A model generated the notes under the pieces. It was not told the origin of the DNA, made no database searches, and was given only the letters and a program-made list of their open reading frames with translations. This document shows, piece by piece, positions 33,835-41,096 of a DNA stretch of 64,000 bases; the first letter of the stretch is position 1, and every line of letters begins with the position of its first letter. The position numbers and the translations under genes were made by a program. The stretch is taken from the NCBI RefSeq assembly GCF_001624695.1, contig NZ_JSEP01000016.1, positions 1-64,000 on the forward strand, read 5' to 3'. This DNA comes from Labrenzia sp. OB1 (GTDB lineage Bacteria; Pseudomonadota; Alphaproteobacteria; Rhizobiales; Stappiaceae).

Positions 33835-34713
33835 TCACAGCTCCTTGCGGATGTCGACGAAGCGCATCATCACGCCGATCATCAAGAGAACGGTACACAG
33901 AAGCACCACGGAAGACGCCGCCGCTGCCGGATATTGCAGAAGCGCGATCTCGTTGGAAATGATCCGGCCGACAGAGGCGCTTTGACCGCCCGACATGTGG
34001 CGTACGGTGATGAAATCTCCCATCACCAGGGTCACGACGAAAATCGACCCGATCATGATGCCGGGCTTGGCCAGCGGTATGATGACGTTGGTCAGGATCT
34101 GCAGGCCGCTTGCTCCCGCATCGCGTGCCGCCTCGATCAGGGATTTGTCGATCCGCATCATGGTGTTGAAAATGGGTACAACCATGAACAGTGCATAGAG
34201 ATGCACGAAGGCGAGCACCACCGCGAAATCCGAATAGAGCAGCCATTCCAGCGGCTCGTCGATGACGCCGAGGCTGATCAGGCTGGAGTTGGCGATGCCG
34301 TTGCGCCCCAGGAAGGGGATCCAGGAAATCATCCGGATGATGTTCGAGGTCCAGAACGGAATGGTGCACACCAGGAACAGCGCGATCTGCACCGGCAGGG
34401 AGCGGACATGAAAGGCCAGGAAATACGCCACGGTAAAGCCGATAACGGCGCAGAAGCACCAGGTCAGCACCATGAATTTCAGCGTCTTCAGATAGGTGGC
34501 CCAGGTCACCGCCGAGGTCAGGTGGTAAACGTAATTGTCGAGAATGAAATCGGGAAAGAACGACCACTCGTTGAAGTTCCAGAAGCTGACCGTGACGATT
34601 GTCAGGATCGGCAGCAGCAAAAAGAACCCGAGAACGCAGGCCAGCGGCGTCACCAGCATCCAGCTGACACGTTCGGCCCGTTTCGATGGATCGATCTTCT
34701 TTGTCGTCTTCAT
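33835..34713 (-). CDS. ABC transporter permease, PotB-like
   Basis: This 292-residue inner-membrane permease has a first span LVTPLACVLGFFLLLPILTIV after a short basic N terminus, five further spans, and the coupling loop DKSLIEAARDAGASGLQILTNVIIPLAKPG. RTIPFWTSNIIRMISWIPFLG-like sequence (here CTIPFWTSN) is typical of PotB. It follows the binding-protein gene after a gap with a stem-loop and is followed directly by the PotC-like gene. Confidence 0.9.
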   Translation of the reverse strand: MKTTKKIDPSKRAERVSWMLVTPLACVLGFFLLLPILTIVTVSFWNFNEWSFFPDFILDNYVYHLTSAVTWATYLKTLKFMVLTWCFCAVIGFTVAYFLAFHVRSLPVQIALFLVCTIPFWTSNIIRMISWIPFLGRNGIANSSLISLGVIDEPLEWLLYSDFAVVLAFVHLYALFMVVPIFNTMMRIDKSLIEAARDAGASGLQILTNVIIPLAKPGIMIGSIFVVTLVMGDFITVRHMSGGQSASVGRIISNEIALLQYPAAAASSVVLLCTVLLMIGVMMRFVDIRKEL

Positions 34714-34744
34714 GAGGTCAGGTCTGCCCGGAAGGTTTTAATGC

Positions 34745-34771
34745 CCCTGCCCGGCACAGCGCCGGACAGGG
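34745..34771 (-). repeat. Intercistronic stem-loop after the PotD-like gene
   Basis: CCCTG-x-CCGGC pairs with GCCGG-x-CAGGG around loop ACAGC, with one internal C/A mismatch. It sits between the binding-protein stop and the permease start without a T tract, like the element at 14523-14547, and probably favours binding-protein expression. Confidence 0.6.
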
Positions 34772-34796
34772 AAAGCTGGAGTTCTCGTTGCAGCGG

Positions 34797-36089
34797 TCAG
34801 GCGGCGATGAACTCGTTCCACTTGCGAACCATGTAACGGTTTTCGTCCATGACCGCGTTCCAGCAGGCAACGGAGCCCATGCGGTCGTAGAAGGAACCGC
34901 CATCGCGCACGGCACCGGCTTTTTCCATGACATCGCCGAACGGGTTCTTGATGTCGCCTTCGGCCGGCTTGCCTTCGAACCAGAAACCCCACTCGTCGTC
35001 GCTCATGAAGTTCTTGGAGGTTTCCGGCACGGCGGAATAATAGCCCTGGCGCATCAGGAAGCCGCCGACCCAGCCGTCGAGATACCAGTTGATATATTCA
35101 TAGGCCGCGTCCAGCTCGAGGCCGGACAGGTTTTTGGAAAGACCCAGACCGCCGCCCCAGGAGCGATAGCCTTCCTTAAGCGGCTGATAGACGCAAGGAA
35201 TGCCCTTGGCGCGCACGGCGGTGATCGCAGGCGACCACATGGACTGGATAACCACCTCACCGGACGCCATCAGGTTGACGCTTTCGTCGAAGGATTTCCA
35301 GAACGCGCGGAACTGACCGTTCTTCTTGGCTTCCGTGAAGATACCGAGCGTCATGTCGATCTCTTCCTGGGTCATGTTGCCCTTGTCCGGGTATTTGTAT
35401 TCGCCCATCGCCTCGACAACCATCGCCATGTCCATGATGCCGATGGAGGAGATGTCGAGGATGGACGCCTTGCCCTTGAACTCCGGATTCAGCAGTTCTG
35501 CCCAGGTGTCGATCGGACGGCCGATGAGGTCCGGGCGAATACCAAGCGTATCGGCGTTGTAGATGGTCGGGATCAGAGTCATCCAGCCGGATTCTTCCTG
35601 AACGAAATCCGTGCCTTCCGGACCGGATGTAAAGCCGACCGTATGCGGCGCCGTACCCTGGGCGATGACGCTCTCCGGGGTCAGCTTGCCGCTTTTGAAG
35701 GTGCCGACAATCTTGTCGTAATTCTTGATCTTGGAGGTGTCCATCGCCTGAAGGTTACCAGCGCCCCAGACCTTCTTGCAGATCCAGTATTCGATGTCCG
35801 CGATATCGAAGGACTTTGGCTGTGTGGCCGCACGCTGCGTAACGCTGTCGCTGTCGAGCGCGGTCATCTCCAGTGTGAAACCGAGGTCTTCCTTCACCTT
35901 GGCTGCAACTTCATTGATGTTGGAAACACCGGTCCCGAACTGGCGCAATGTCACATCCTTGATGTTCTGCGCCCAGATGGTCGGAAAGCCGGTAACGGCT
36001 CCGGACCCGATGGCAGCACCAGCGGCGGCAGCGCCGCCTTTCAGGATGCTGCGACGGCTGATGCCTTTGGTGTCTAACTGCTTTGTCAT
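34797..36089 (-). CDS. ABC transporter substrate-binding protein, PotD/opine type
   Basis: This 430-residue periplasmic binding protein has a clear Tat signal (SRRSILKGGAAAAGAAIGSG, cleavage after IWAQN or nearby). The mature part has PotD-like features: DIADIEYWICKKVWGAGNLQAMD, TIYNADTLG, INWYLDGWVGGFLMRQGYYS. The ATG at 36089 is preferred because AGGAG lies nine bases upstream; the open frame to 36191 is unsupported. Second gene of its operon. Polyamine binding is not assured, since this family binds many compounds. The racemase-family enzyme in the operon argues for an amino-acid- or ureide-like ligand. Confidence 0.87.
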   Translation of the reverse strand: MTKQLDTKGISRRSILKGGAAAAGAAIGSGAVTGFPTIWAQNIKDVTLRQFGTGVSNINEVAAKVKEDLGFTLEMTALDSDSVTQRAATQPKSFDIADIEYWICKKVWGAGNLQAMDTSKIKNYDKIVGTFKSGKLTPESVIAQGTAPHTVGFTSGPEGTDFVQEESGWMTLIPTIYNADTLGIRPDLIGRPIDTWAELLNPEFKGKASILDISSIGIMDMAMVVEAMGEYKYPDKGNMTQEEIDMTLGIFTEAKKNGQFRAFWKSFDESVNLMASGEVVIQSMWSPAITAVRAKGIPCVYQPLKEGYRSWGGGLGLSKNLSGLELDAAYEYINWYLDGWVGGFLMRQGYYSAVPETSKNFMSDDEWGFWFEGKPAEGDIKNPFGDVMEKAGAVRDGGSFYDRMGSVACWNAVMDENRYMVRKWNEFIAA

Positions 36090-36154
36090 GCGTTTCTGCT
36101 CCTGTTCCCTGAAAAGGATTTGTTCCGGCGTCCCCTGCCGGCGTTTCAGACGGC

Positions 36155-37147
36155 TTACACCGCCAAGGCGTGGGCATCCTCCGGCTTCCATGCCAGGAAG
36201 ACGGTGGTGCCGATTTCGATCGGATCCGCGAAAAAGACCGTGTCCGACACGGCAGCCGTCAGATCGCCTGCGCTGCCTGCATCGAGAGCCAGATTGACCG
36301 ACGACCCGAGATATTCGACGTCCTTGACGGCAGCGGTCAGCGTTGCTCCGCCCTCCCCCGCCTGTCGCTTGACGTCCAGTTTGTCCGCTCTGACGGCAAC
36401 GGCCTCGCCGCCAACCCGCAATACGTTGTGGCCACCTATGAACCTGGCGACGAATTCAGTCGCAGGTGCGTTGAAGACGTCCCGGGGGGAGCCTGCCTGT
36501 TCAATTTTCCCGCCATTCATGACGATTATGTCGTCGGCCAGAGCCAGCGCCTCGTCCTGGGAATGGGTGACGTGGATGAAGGAGATCCCGAGTTCGCGCT
36601 GCAAGCGTTTCAGTTCCAGCCGCATCTTGATGCGCAGAAAGGGATCGAGCGCCGACAGCGGCTCATCGAGAAGAAGGACGGAGGGTTCGGTGATCAATGC
36701 CCTCGCCAGGGCGACACGCTGCTGCTGACCGCCGGAAAGCTGATCGGGAAGCCGTTCCGCATAGGACACCATGTCCACCAGATCGAGCAGCTCCATTGCC
36801 CGTTTCCGGCGCACCGGTTTCGCGACACCCTTCATTTTCTGGGAGAAGGCAACATTGTCCACAACACTGATGTGCGGAAACAATGCGTAATTCTGAAACA
36901 TCATGGCCGTGCCGCGGCTGGCCGGCGGACGATCGGTGATGTTGGCATCGCCCAGAAGGATATCCCCCTCGCTGACCTGCTCATGACCGGCGATCATCCG
37001 CAGTGTCGAGGACTTGCCGCAGCCGGACGGACCCAGCAGGCACGAGTAGGTTCCTGCCTTGAATGTGTGATCGATGGCAGCCACGGCCACAGTCTCACCA
37101 TAACGCTTGGTGGTTGCCACAAGTTCCAGGTCAAGTGCGTTGGTCAT
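36155..37147 (-). CDS. ABC transporter ATP-binding protein, PotA-like
   Basis: This 330-residue ATPase has intact motifs: GPSGCGKSSTLRMIAG Walker A, MMFQNYALFPHISV Q-loop, LSGGQQQRVALARAL signature, LLLDEPLSALDPF Walker B/D-loop and HVTHSQDEALALAD H-loop. A C-terminal TOBE domain follows from about residue 240. It is the first gene of the importer operon and diverges from a GntR/FCD regulator. An ATTGTATACAAT palindrome in the shared intergenic region is the likely operator. Confidence 0.92.
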   Translation of the reverse strand: MTNALDLELVATTKRYGETVAVAAIDHTFKAGTYSCLLGPSGCGKSSTLRMIAGHEQVSEGDILLGDANITDRPPASRGTAMMFQNYALFPHISVVDNVAFSQKMKGVAKPVRRKRAMELLDLVDMVSYAERLPDQLSGGQQQRVALARALITEPSVLLLDEPLSALDPFLRIKMRLELKRLQRELGISFIHVTHSQDEALALADDIIVMNGGKIEQAGSPRDVFNAPATEFVARFIGGHNVLRVGGEAVAVRADKLDVKRQAGEGGATLTAAVKDVEYLGSSVNLALDAGSAGDLTAAVSDTVFFADPIEIGTTVFLAWKPEDAHALAV

Positions 37148-37319
37148 ATGCTCGGTTCTCGGATCGCCTGACGATTTTGCCAGCTACTTCGCAATCACCG
37201 TGCCAGATTGTTTTTTCCGCGGAATTCCGTCATTCATGAAAAGTATCGCTCTGAAAACAGAGCGGCAGACCTGCTAAAGTGCACAATTTCTAATCAGATA
37301 GAATACACTCTGCACATTT

Positions 37320-37331
37320 ATTGTATACAAT
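37320..37331. promoter_or_regulatory. Candidate GntR/FCD operator (ATTGTATACAAT)
   Basis: A perfect 12-bp palindrome of the GT-N-AC type used by FCD-subfamily GntR regulators lies between the divergent PotA-like and GntR genes. It is enclosed by a wider inverted repeat, GTGCACAAT at 37279-37287 and ATTGTGCAC at 37336-37344, which may be additional sites or part of a looped structure. Confidence 0.65.
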
Positions 37332-37359
37332 TTAGATTGTGCACGCGAACAGCTGCGCT

Positions 37360-38136
37360 ATGATGGCGACACCCCGAAATTCAACCAGCTTAGATGGCCA
37401 CGCAGACCGCAAATCGATGCCCGACAGAAAAGACGCCCGCCACCTCCACGATCTGTTCCAGGTCCCTCCGGGACGAACACTCGATATCTGCCTGAAGATC
37501 CATGGCGCGATACTGGAGCACCGCCTCGCACCGGGCACGAAACTGTCTGAAGATGAAGTCGGCGAGATTTACGGCGCCAGCCGCACGGTTGTGCGGGCCG
37601 CCCTGCAGGCTTTGGCCCACACTGGTCTGGTCACGATTGAAAAAAATCGCGGGGCCTTTGTCGCAAAGCCGAGCATTCGTGAAGCCCATGAGATTTTCGA
37701 GGCCCGGGCGCTTATTGAACCGAGAGTGGCCCGCATGACGGCCAAATCCATCACCGAGAAGGACCTTGATCGCCTTCAGGCCCATATTGATGCGGAGCAC
37801 CAGGCCCTTCATGACGGGGACATGGGCAAAGCCCTGTTTCTATCGGGCGCATTTCACACAACGATTGCCGACATTGCCGACCAGCAGGTCCTGGCCCGCA
37901 TGGTCCGTTCCCTCATATCCCGGTCCTCCTTGATCATCGCCATGTATTGGCAACGCGCGGACACTGCCTGCGAAAGCCATTCACACCATGCATTGATGAA
38001 AGCTTTTGCAGAGCATGACAGCGACGCCGCGGAAGACATCCAGAAGAGCCATCTGATCGATCTTCATTCCGGGCTGAATCTTGTCGAAGTGCGCCAGCAG
38101 CACGATTCACTGAAAGACATCCTTCGGACTGGATGA
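37360..38136 (+). CDS. GntR-family transcriptional regulator, FCD subfamily
   Basis: This regulator of about 258 residues has an N-terminal winged helix (ICLKIHGAILEHRLAPGTKLSEDEVGEIYGASRTVVRAALQAL) and an all-helical FCD ligand domain with the metal-binding pattern EARALIEPRVARM, FHTTIADIA and HHALMKAF. The start is uncertain: GTG 37339 overlaps the operator repeat, ATG 37360 or 37363 are used here, and ATG 37417 is also possible. None has a strong ribosome-binding site. It diverges from the PotABCD-like operon and probably represses it until a carboxylate or related ligand is present. Confidence 0.85.
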   Translation: MMATPRNSTSLDGHADRKSMPDRKDARHLHDLFQVPPGRTLDICLKIHGAILEHRLAPGTKLSEDEVGEIYGASRTVVRAALQALAHTGLVTIEKNRGAFVAKPSIREAHEIFEARALIEPRVARMTAKSITEKDLDRLQAHIDAEHQALHDGDMGKALFLSGAFHTTIADIADQQVLARMVRSLISRSSLIIAMYWQRADTACESHSHHALMKAFAEHDSDAAEDIQKSHLIDLHSGLNLVEVRQQHDSLKDILRTG

Positions 38137-38270
38137 CGGATCATACAGCGTTTATTCCCGGAGCCTTGCCGTTGAATGCGCGGCAATGAGCGCGGATGAT
38201 GTCCATCCGGGCTGCGCTCCATCGCTGGGCTTTGAACAAACGGGTCCAGCCGGGCACCCGCCGGCTTGTT

Positions 38271-38290
38271 GGCCGCGGCGCACCGCGGCC
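38271..38290 (-). repeat. GC-rich hairpin downstream of kbp
   Basis: A perfect 8-bp stem (GGCCGCGG, loop CGCA, CCGCGGCC) lies 13 bases after the kbp stop on the minus strand. No T tract follows, so termination here is uncertain. Confidence 0.45.
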
Positions 38291-38303
38291 TGGAAAGCTG
38301 TCC

Positions 38304-38738
38304 TTACAGGGCGGGAATGCGCAGGACCTGGCCCGGGTAGATCTTGTCCGGGTGCGACAGCATCGGCTTGTTGGCCTCGAAGATCCCCTGGTACTTGGAC
38401 CCGTTGCCATAGGCCTTTTCCGCGACCGCCCAGAGCGTGTCACCCTTTTCCACTGTGTGGAAAGTGGCTTCGGGCTCACTGGTCGCAACCGCTATCTCTT
38501 CTTCGACCTTGCCGATCCCCAGGACGTTTCCGGCCGCAAGGATCAGCTTCTCGCGCGCTTCCTGCGTCGGCGCTGCCCCGGCAATCTTGACGGTATCGCC
38601 GCTCACTTCGACCTTGATATCCCCGTCCAGCCCGAGGGCGGCGACTTCCTTCTCGATAGCTTCTGCGCTGGAGGCAGGTGCCTCGTCATCGCCGAACAGC
38701 TTCTTACCCGCATCCTTTACAAAATCGAAGAAACCCAT
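38304..38738 (-). CDS. kbp: BON-LysM protein, potassium-binding protein Kbp (YgaU) type
   Basis: This 144-residue protein has the Kbp architecture: a short N-terminal segment (MGFFDFVKDAGKKLFG), a BON domain (about 25-85, with GDIKVEVSGDTVKIAGAAPTQEAREKLILAAGNV) and a C-terminal LysM domain (FHTVEKGDTLWAVAEKAYGNGSKYQGIFEANKPML...YPGQVLRIPAL). E. coli Kbp is 149 residues, cytoplasmic, and binds K+ with high affinity, changing shape. The start ATG has AAGGA seven bases upstream. It appears to be a single gene. Assignment by architecture is firm; K+ sensing in this organism is inferred. Confidence 0.9.
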   Translation of the reverse strand: MGFFDFVKDAGKKLFGDDEAPASSAEAIEKEVAALGLDGDIKVEVSGDTVKIAGAAPTQEAREKLILAAGNVLGIGKVEEEIAVATSEPEATFHTVEKGDTLWAVAEKAYGNGSKYQGIFEANKPMLSHPDKIYPGQVLRIPAL

Positions 38739-38942
38739 AACTTTTTCCTTTTAAACGTGCACATGCAACAGCCTGCCGTTCCATCTGGATGACAGCAAAT
38801 TTACGCTACGGAATCATATTGCAGAATTTGGCGGCCTGCGGAAGAAAATTCAGGCTCACAGCCCAAAAGGCAGTGTGCAGCTCCACTCGAAAATCCTCGC
38901 TGAGCGGCCCCGGCCTCGCGGACCGGCAATTGCCCGGCGCCC

Positions 38943-40979
38943 CTATTCGACCAGAAGGCTGTGCCGGTCGTCATAGACGCTTCTGAAACCCGAAACAGGC
39001 GCTTCGCCGAGAATGCGTTTCAGCATCATGTCGAGCACATCGGTACGCAGGTCGAAGTCCCTGTGCGGCACATTCAATGAATGGATCGTTACGCCCGGCT
39101 CATCCGCCAGAACCTCGGCCGGGCGGCCGAGTGCCAGAAGATTGGCGCACCAGGCCTCATCGTCATATCCGATCCCGCCGGTCGCCATACCGGCATAATC
39201 GTCTTTGGCGCGCTTTTCCACGATCGCCAGCACCCGGGTCCACAACTGCGGCCAGTTGCCGGAGTATCCGGGCAAGGGCCGGTCATCCTGCATGGCCTCC
39301 TCGCTCTGCAGATAGAAATCCAGATGCTCGATCACCGTATCCTCTCCCTGTGCTCTTCGGCTGAGCGGCAGGTCATGGGGATGGGCGAGCCGCTCCAGGA
39401 AAGACCGGCGGACGGTCTCGACCGGCAGCATGGGCGAATAAAGACTGATCGAGGACAGGACGGGATGTCGGCTCCAGTGCTCGGTGTGCGACAGAAGCGC
39501 GGCAAGCAGGGATGCTCCAAACCCATGCGCCGACAAGTGGTAGGAGACCTCGCCGCGGCGGTGACGGTCACCGAGCGCGCCGAACAGGTCGTTCAGGATG
39601 TCCAGTCCTTCACCGAGCCGCCCGTCGCCGTTGCCGTAGACGACCGACATCGAGCTGTGCTGTATTTCCTCGACAATCCTGAGCGCCGACGCCGAGAGCC
39701 GGCCTTCAATGCGCCTGTCTTTCTCCCGGCTTTCACCCAGCCCGGCAATCACATTGGCCCGCTCGACTTCCGCTTCCACCATGTCATGCACGGTGGAAGA
39801 CAGGTCGTTTTCAACGGTTACGAAGAACGGATAGATGCCGTTGCTCTTGAAGACCGGTACTGCATCGCGAATTGCCGCCATCGTCGCGTTCTCGTGGCGC
39901 TGCAGCCCCATGAAATGGACGAGGACATGCTTGTACTTCGGGCTTTCCTGCAGAATTCTGACGGTTTCCTGGAGCGTCCTGGGATCGACGTGATAGGCGC
40001 CATAACGGTCCAGACGGCCGCGCGATGTGGATGCGATATGACCAAGAACATCGAAGCGCGTCGGCGGTGTGGCCGGCCGCAGAGAGTCCTTGTCGAAAGC
40101 ACCTTCTCCGACCCGTAGTCCCCGGCTTCGCGAGGACAGCGGATTGACCGCCGTTGCCTTGCTGGCGACCTGCACCGCCAGCCTGAGCACCCACATGTCG
40201 ACGACATTGGCGGACCAGTCCTCATAGCTCCACAGGGCCACCCCCTTGTCGCCCCAATCGGGGCCCCAGGAGTTCTGAACAAGGAATCCCTCTTCGGTGT
40301 AGCCGATCAGGATGAACGCATGCCGGCCGATTTTCTCTGCCTTCTTGTCACCGAAAGGGATGCGTCCGCTATCGGTCGCCCAGCCGGAGTGCAACTCGGC
40401 CGAGGCGAGCACCAGTCCGGCTTCATTGAGCGCTGCATGCACGTCCGACAGCCGGGGGCGCACACGGTAATAGGCACCGAGTTGCACTCCGCGCGCGCTC
40501 TCCAGAATTTCGCGCGTCATATGCCACTGCTGGCCAGAGAGCCCGCGGGTCACCGCCTCTGCACACGCACCGTTGAAATAGAACGCTTTCAGCGCGCCCC
40601 GGATCGATGACCCCGAATAGGATTCGCCCGGAAATTCATCATGGAACCGGGCGACGTTGTAGAGCATGTCCGCCGATGTCCAGGGATGCCGGTCTGCGGC
40701 CGGGAGCACCGTATCCGCAGGCAAGTTGAGCATCCGGTCGCGTGCGCGCAAATGATCGATTATTCCCGCCAGAGCATGGGCGGTACAGCTGCTCTCGTTT
40801 CCCTGATCGCGGATGCGCTCGTCGCTCCACCAGAGCGCCGTGTCGTCTCGCGGATCGATATGCGGCGCCAGGCCGGCCAGTGTGGGCTTATAGAGATAGT
40901 CGCGAACGTCCCCGACATCCGCGCTGGTCTCCAGCAACCGCATTCCGCCGAAATACAAAGTGGAAGCCGGCCTAACCAA
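38943..40979 (-). CDS. Papain-like (C1) cysteine peptidase fused to a pseudo-alpha/beta-hydrolase domain
   Basis: This 678-residue protein has no signal peptide, so it is probably cytosolic. Residues about 45-270 form a C1-type peptidase: oxyanion Gln 59 and catalytic Cys 65 in RDQGNESSCTAHAL, catalytic His 220 in IGRHAFILIGY, and Asn 236 in FLVQNSWGPDWGD. After a linker a second domain (about 345-665) looks like an alpha/beta hydrolase: VLVHFMGLQ strand and YHLSAHGFGASLLAALL elbow. The nucleophile position, Ser in GHSFG-type elbows, is Gly 486, so this domain may bind a ligand or partner without catalysis. The TTG start at 40979 has AGGGGA eight bases upstream; ATG 40943 is the alternative. 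It follows the protease-nuclease gene by 117 bases and is probably its partner. Confidence 0.75.
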   Translation of the reverse strand: MVRPASTLYFGGMRLLETSADVGDVRDYLYKPTLAGLAPHIDPRDDTALWWSDERIRDQGNESSCTAHALAGIIDHLRARDRMLNLPADTVLPAADRHPWTSADMLYNVARFHDEFPGESYSGSSIRGALKAFYFNGACAEAVTRGLSGQQWHMTREILESARGVQLGAYYRVRPRLSDVHAALNEAGLVLASAELHSGWATDSGRIPFGDKKAEKIGRHAFILIGYTEEGFLVQNSWGPDWGDKGVALWSYEDWSANVVDMWVLRLAVQVASKATAVNPLSSRSRGLRVGEGAFDKDSLRPATPPTRFDVLGHIASTSRGRLDRYGAYHVDPRTLQETVRILQESPKYKHVLVHFMGLQRHENATMAAIRDAVPVFKSNGIYPFFVTVENDLSSTVHDMVEAEVERANVIAGLGESREKDRRIEGRLSASALRIVEEIQHSSMSVVYGNGDGRLGEGLDILNDLFGALGDRHRRGEVSYHLSAHGFGASLLAALLSHTEHWSRHPVLSSISLYSPMLPVETVRRSFLERLAHPHDLPLSRRAQGEDTVIEHLDFYLQSEEAMQDDRPLPGYSGNWPQLWTRVLAIVEKRAKDDYAGMATGGIGYDDEAWCANLLALGRPAEVLADEPGVTIHSLNVPHRDFDLRTDVLDMMLKRILGEAPVSGFRSVYDDRHSLLVE

Positions 40980-41096
40980 ATCGGTGTCCCCTGAAGCGTC
41001 GCCTTGAGCCCTCCTGCTCCCGTCGAATCGCGGCTGACGGGGGCAGGATGCTGACCTGTGCTGGCATCTTTCCCGAACGCACTGGAGCCGGTCTGC

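Noticed and set aside
32993..34567. One 524-codon minus-strand frame covering both PotB- and PotC-like genes
   Set aside because: Only the part after ATG 33832 is a permease; the rest is a shadow of the PotB-like gene in another frame. It is not a fusion.
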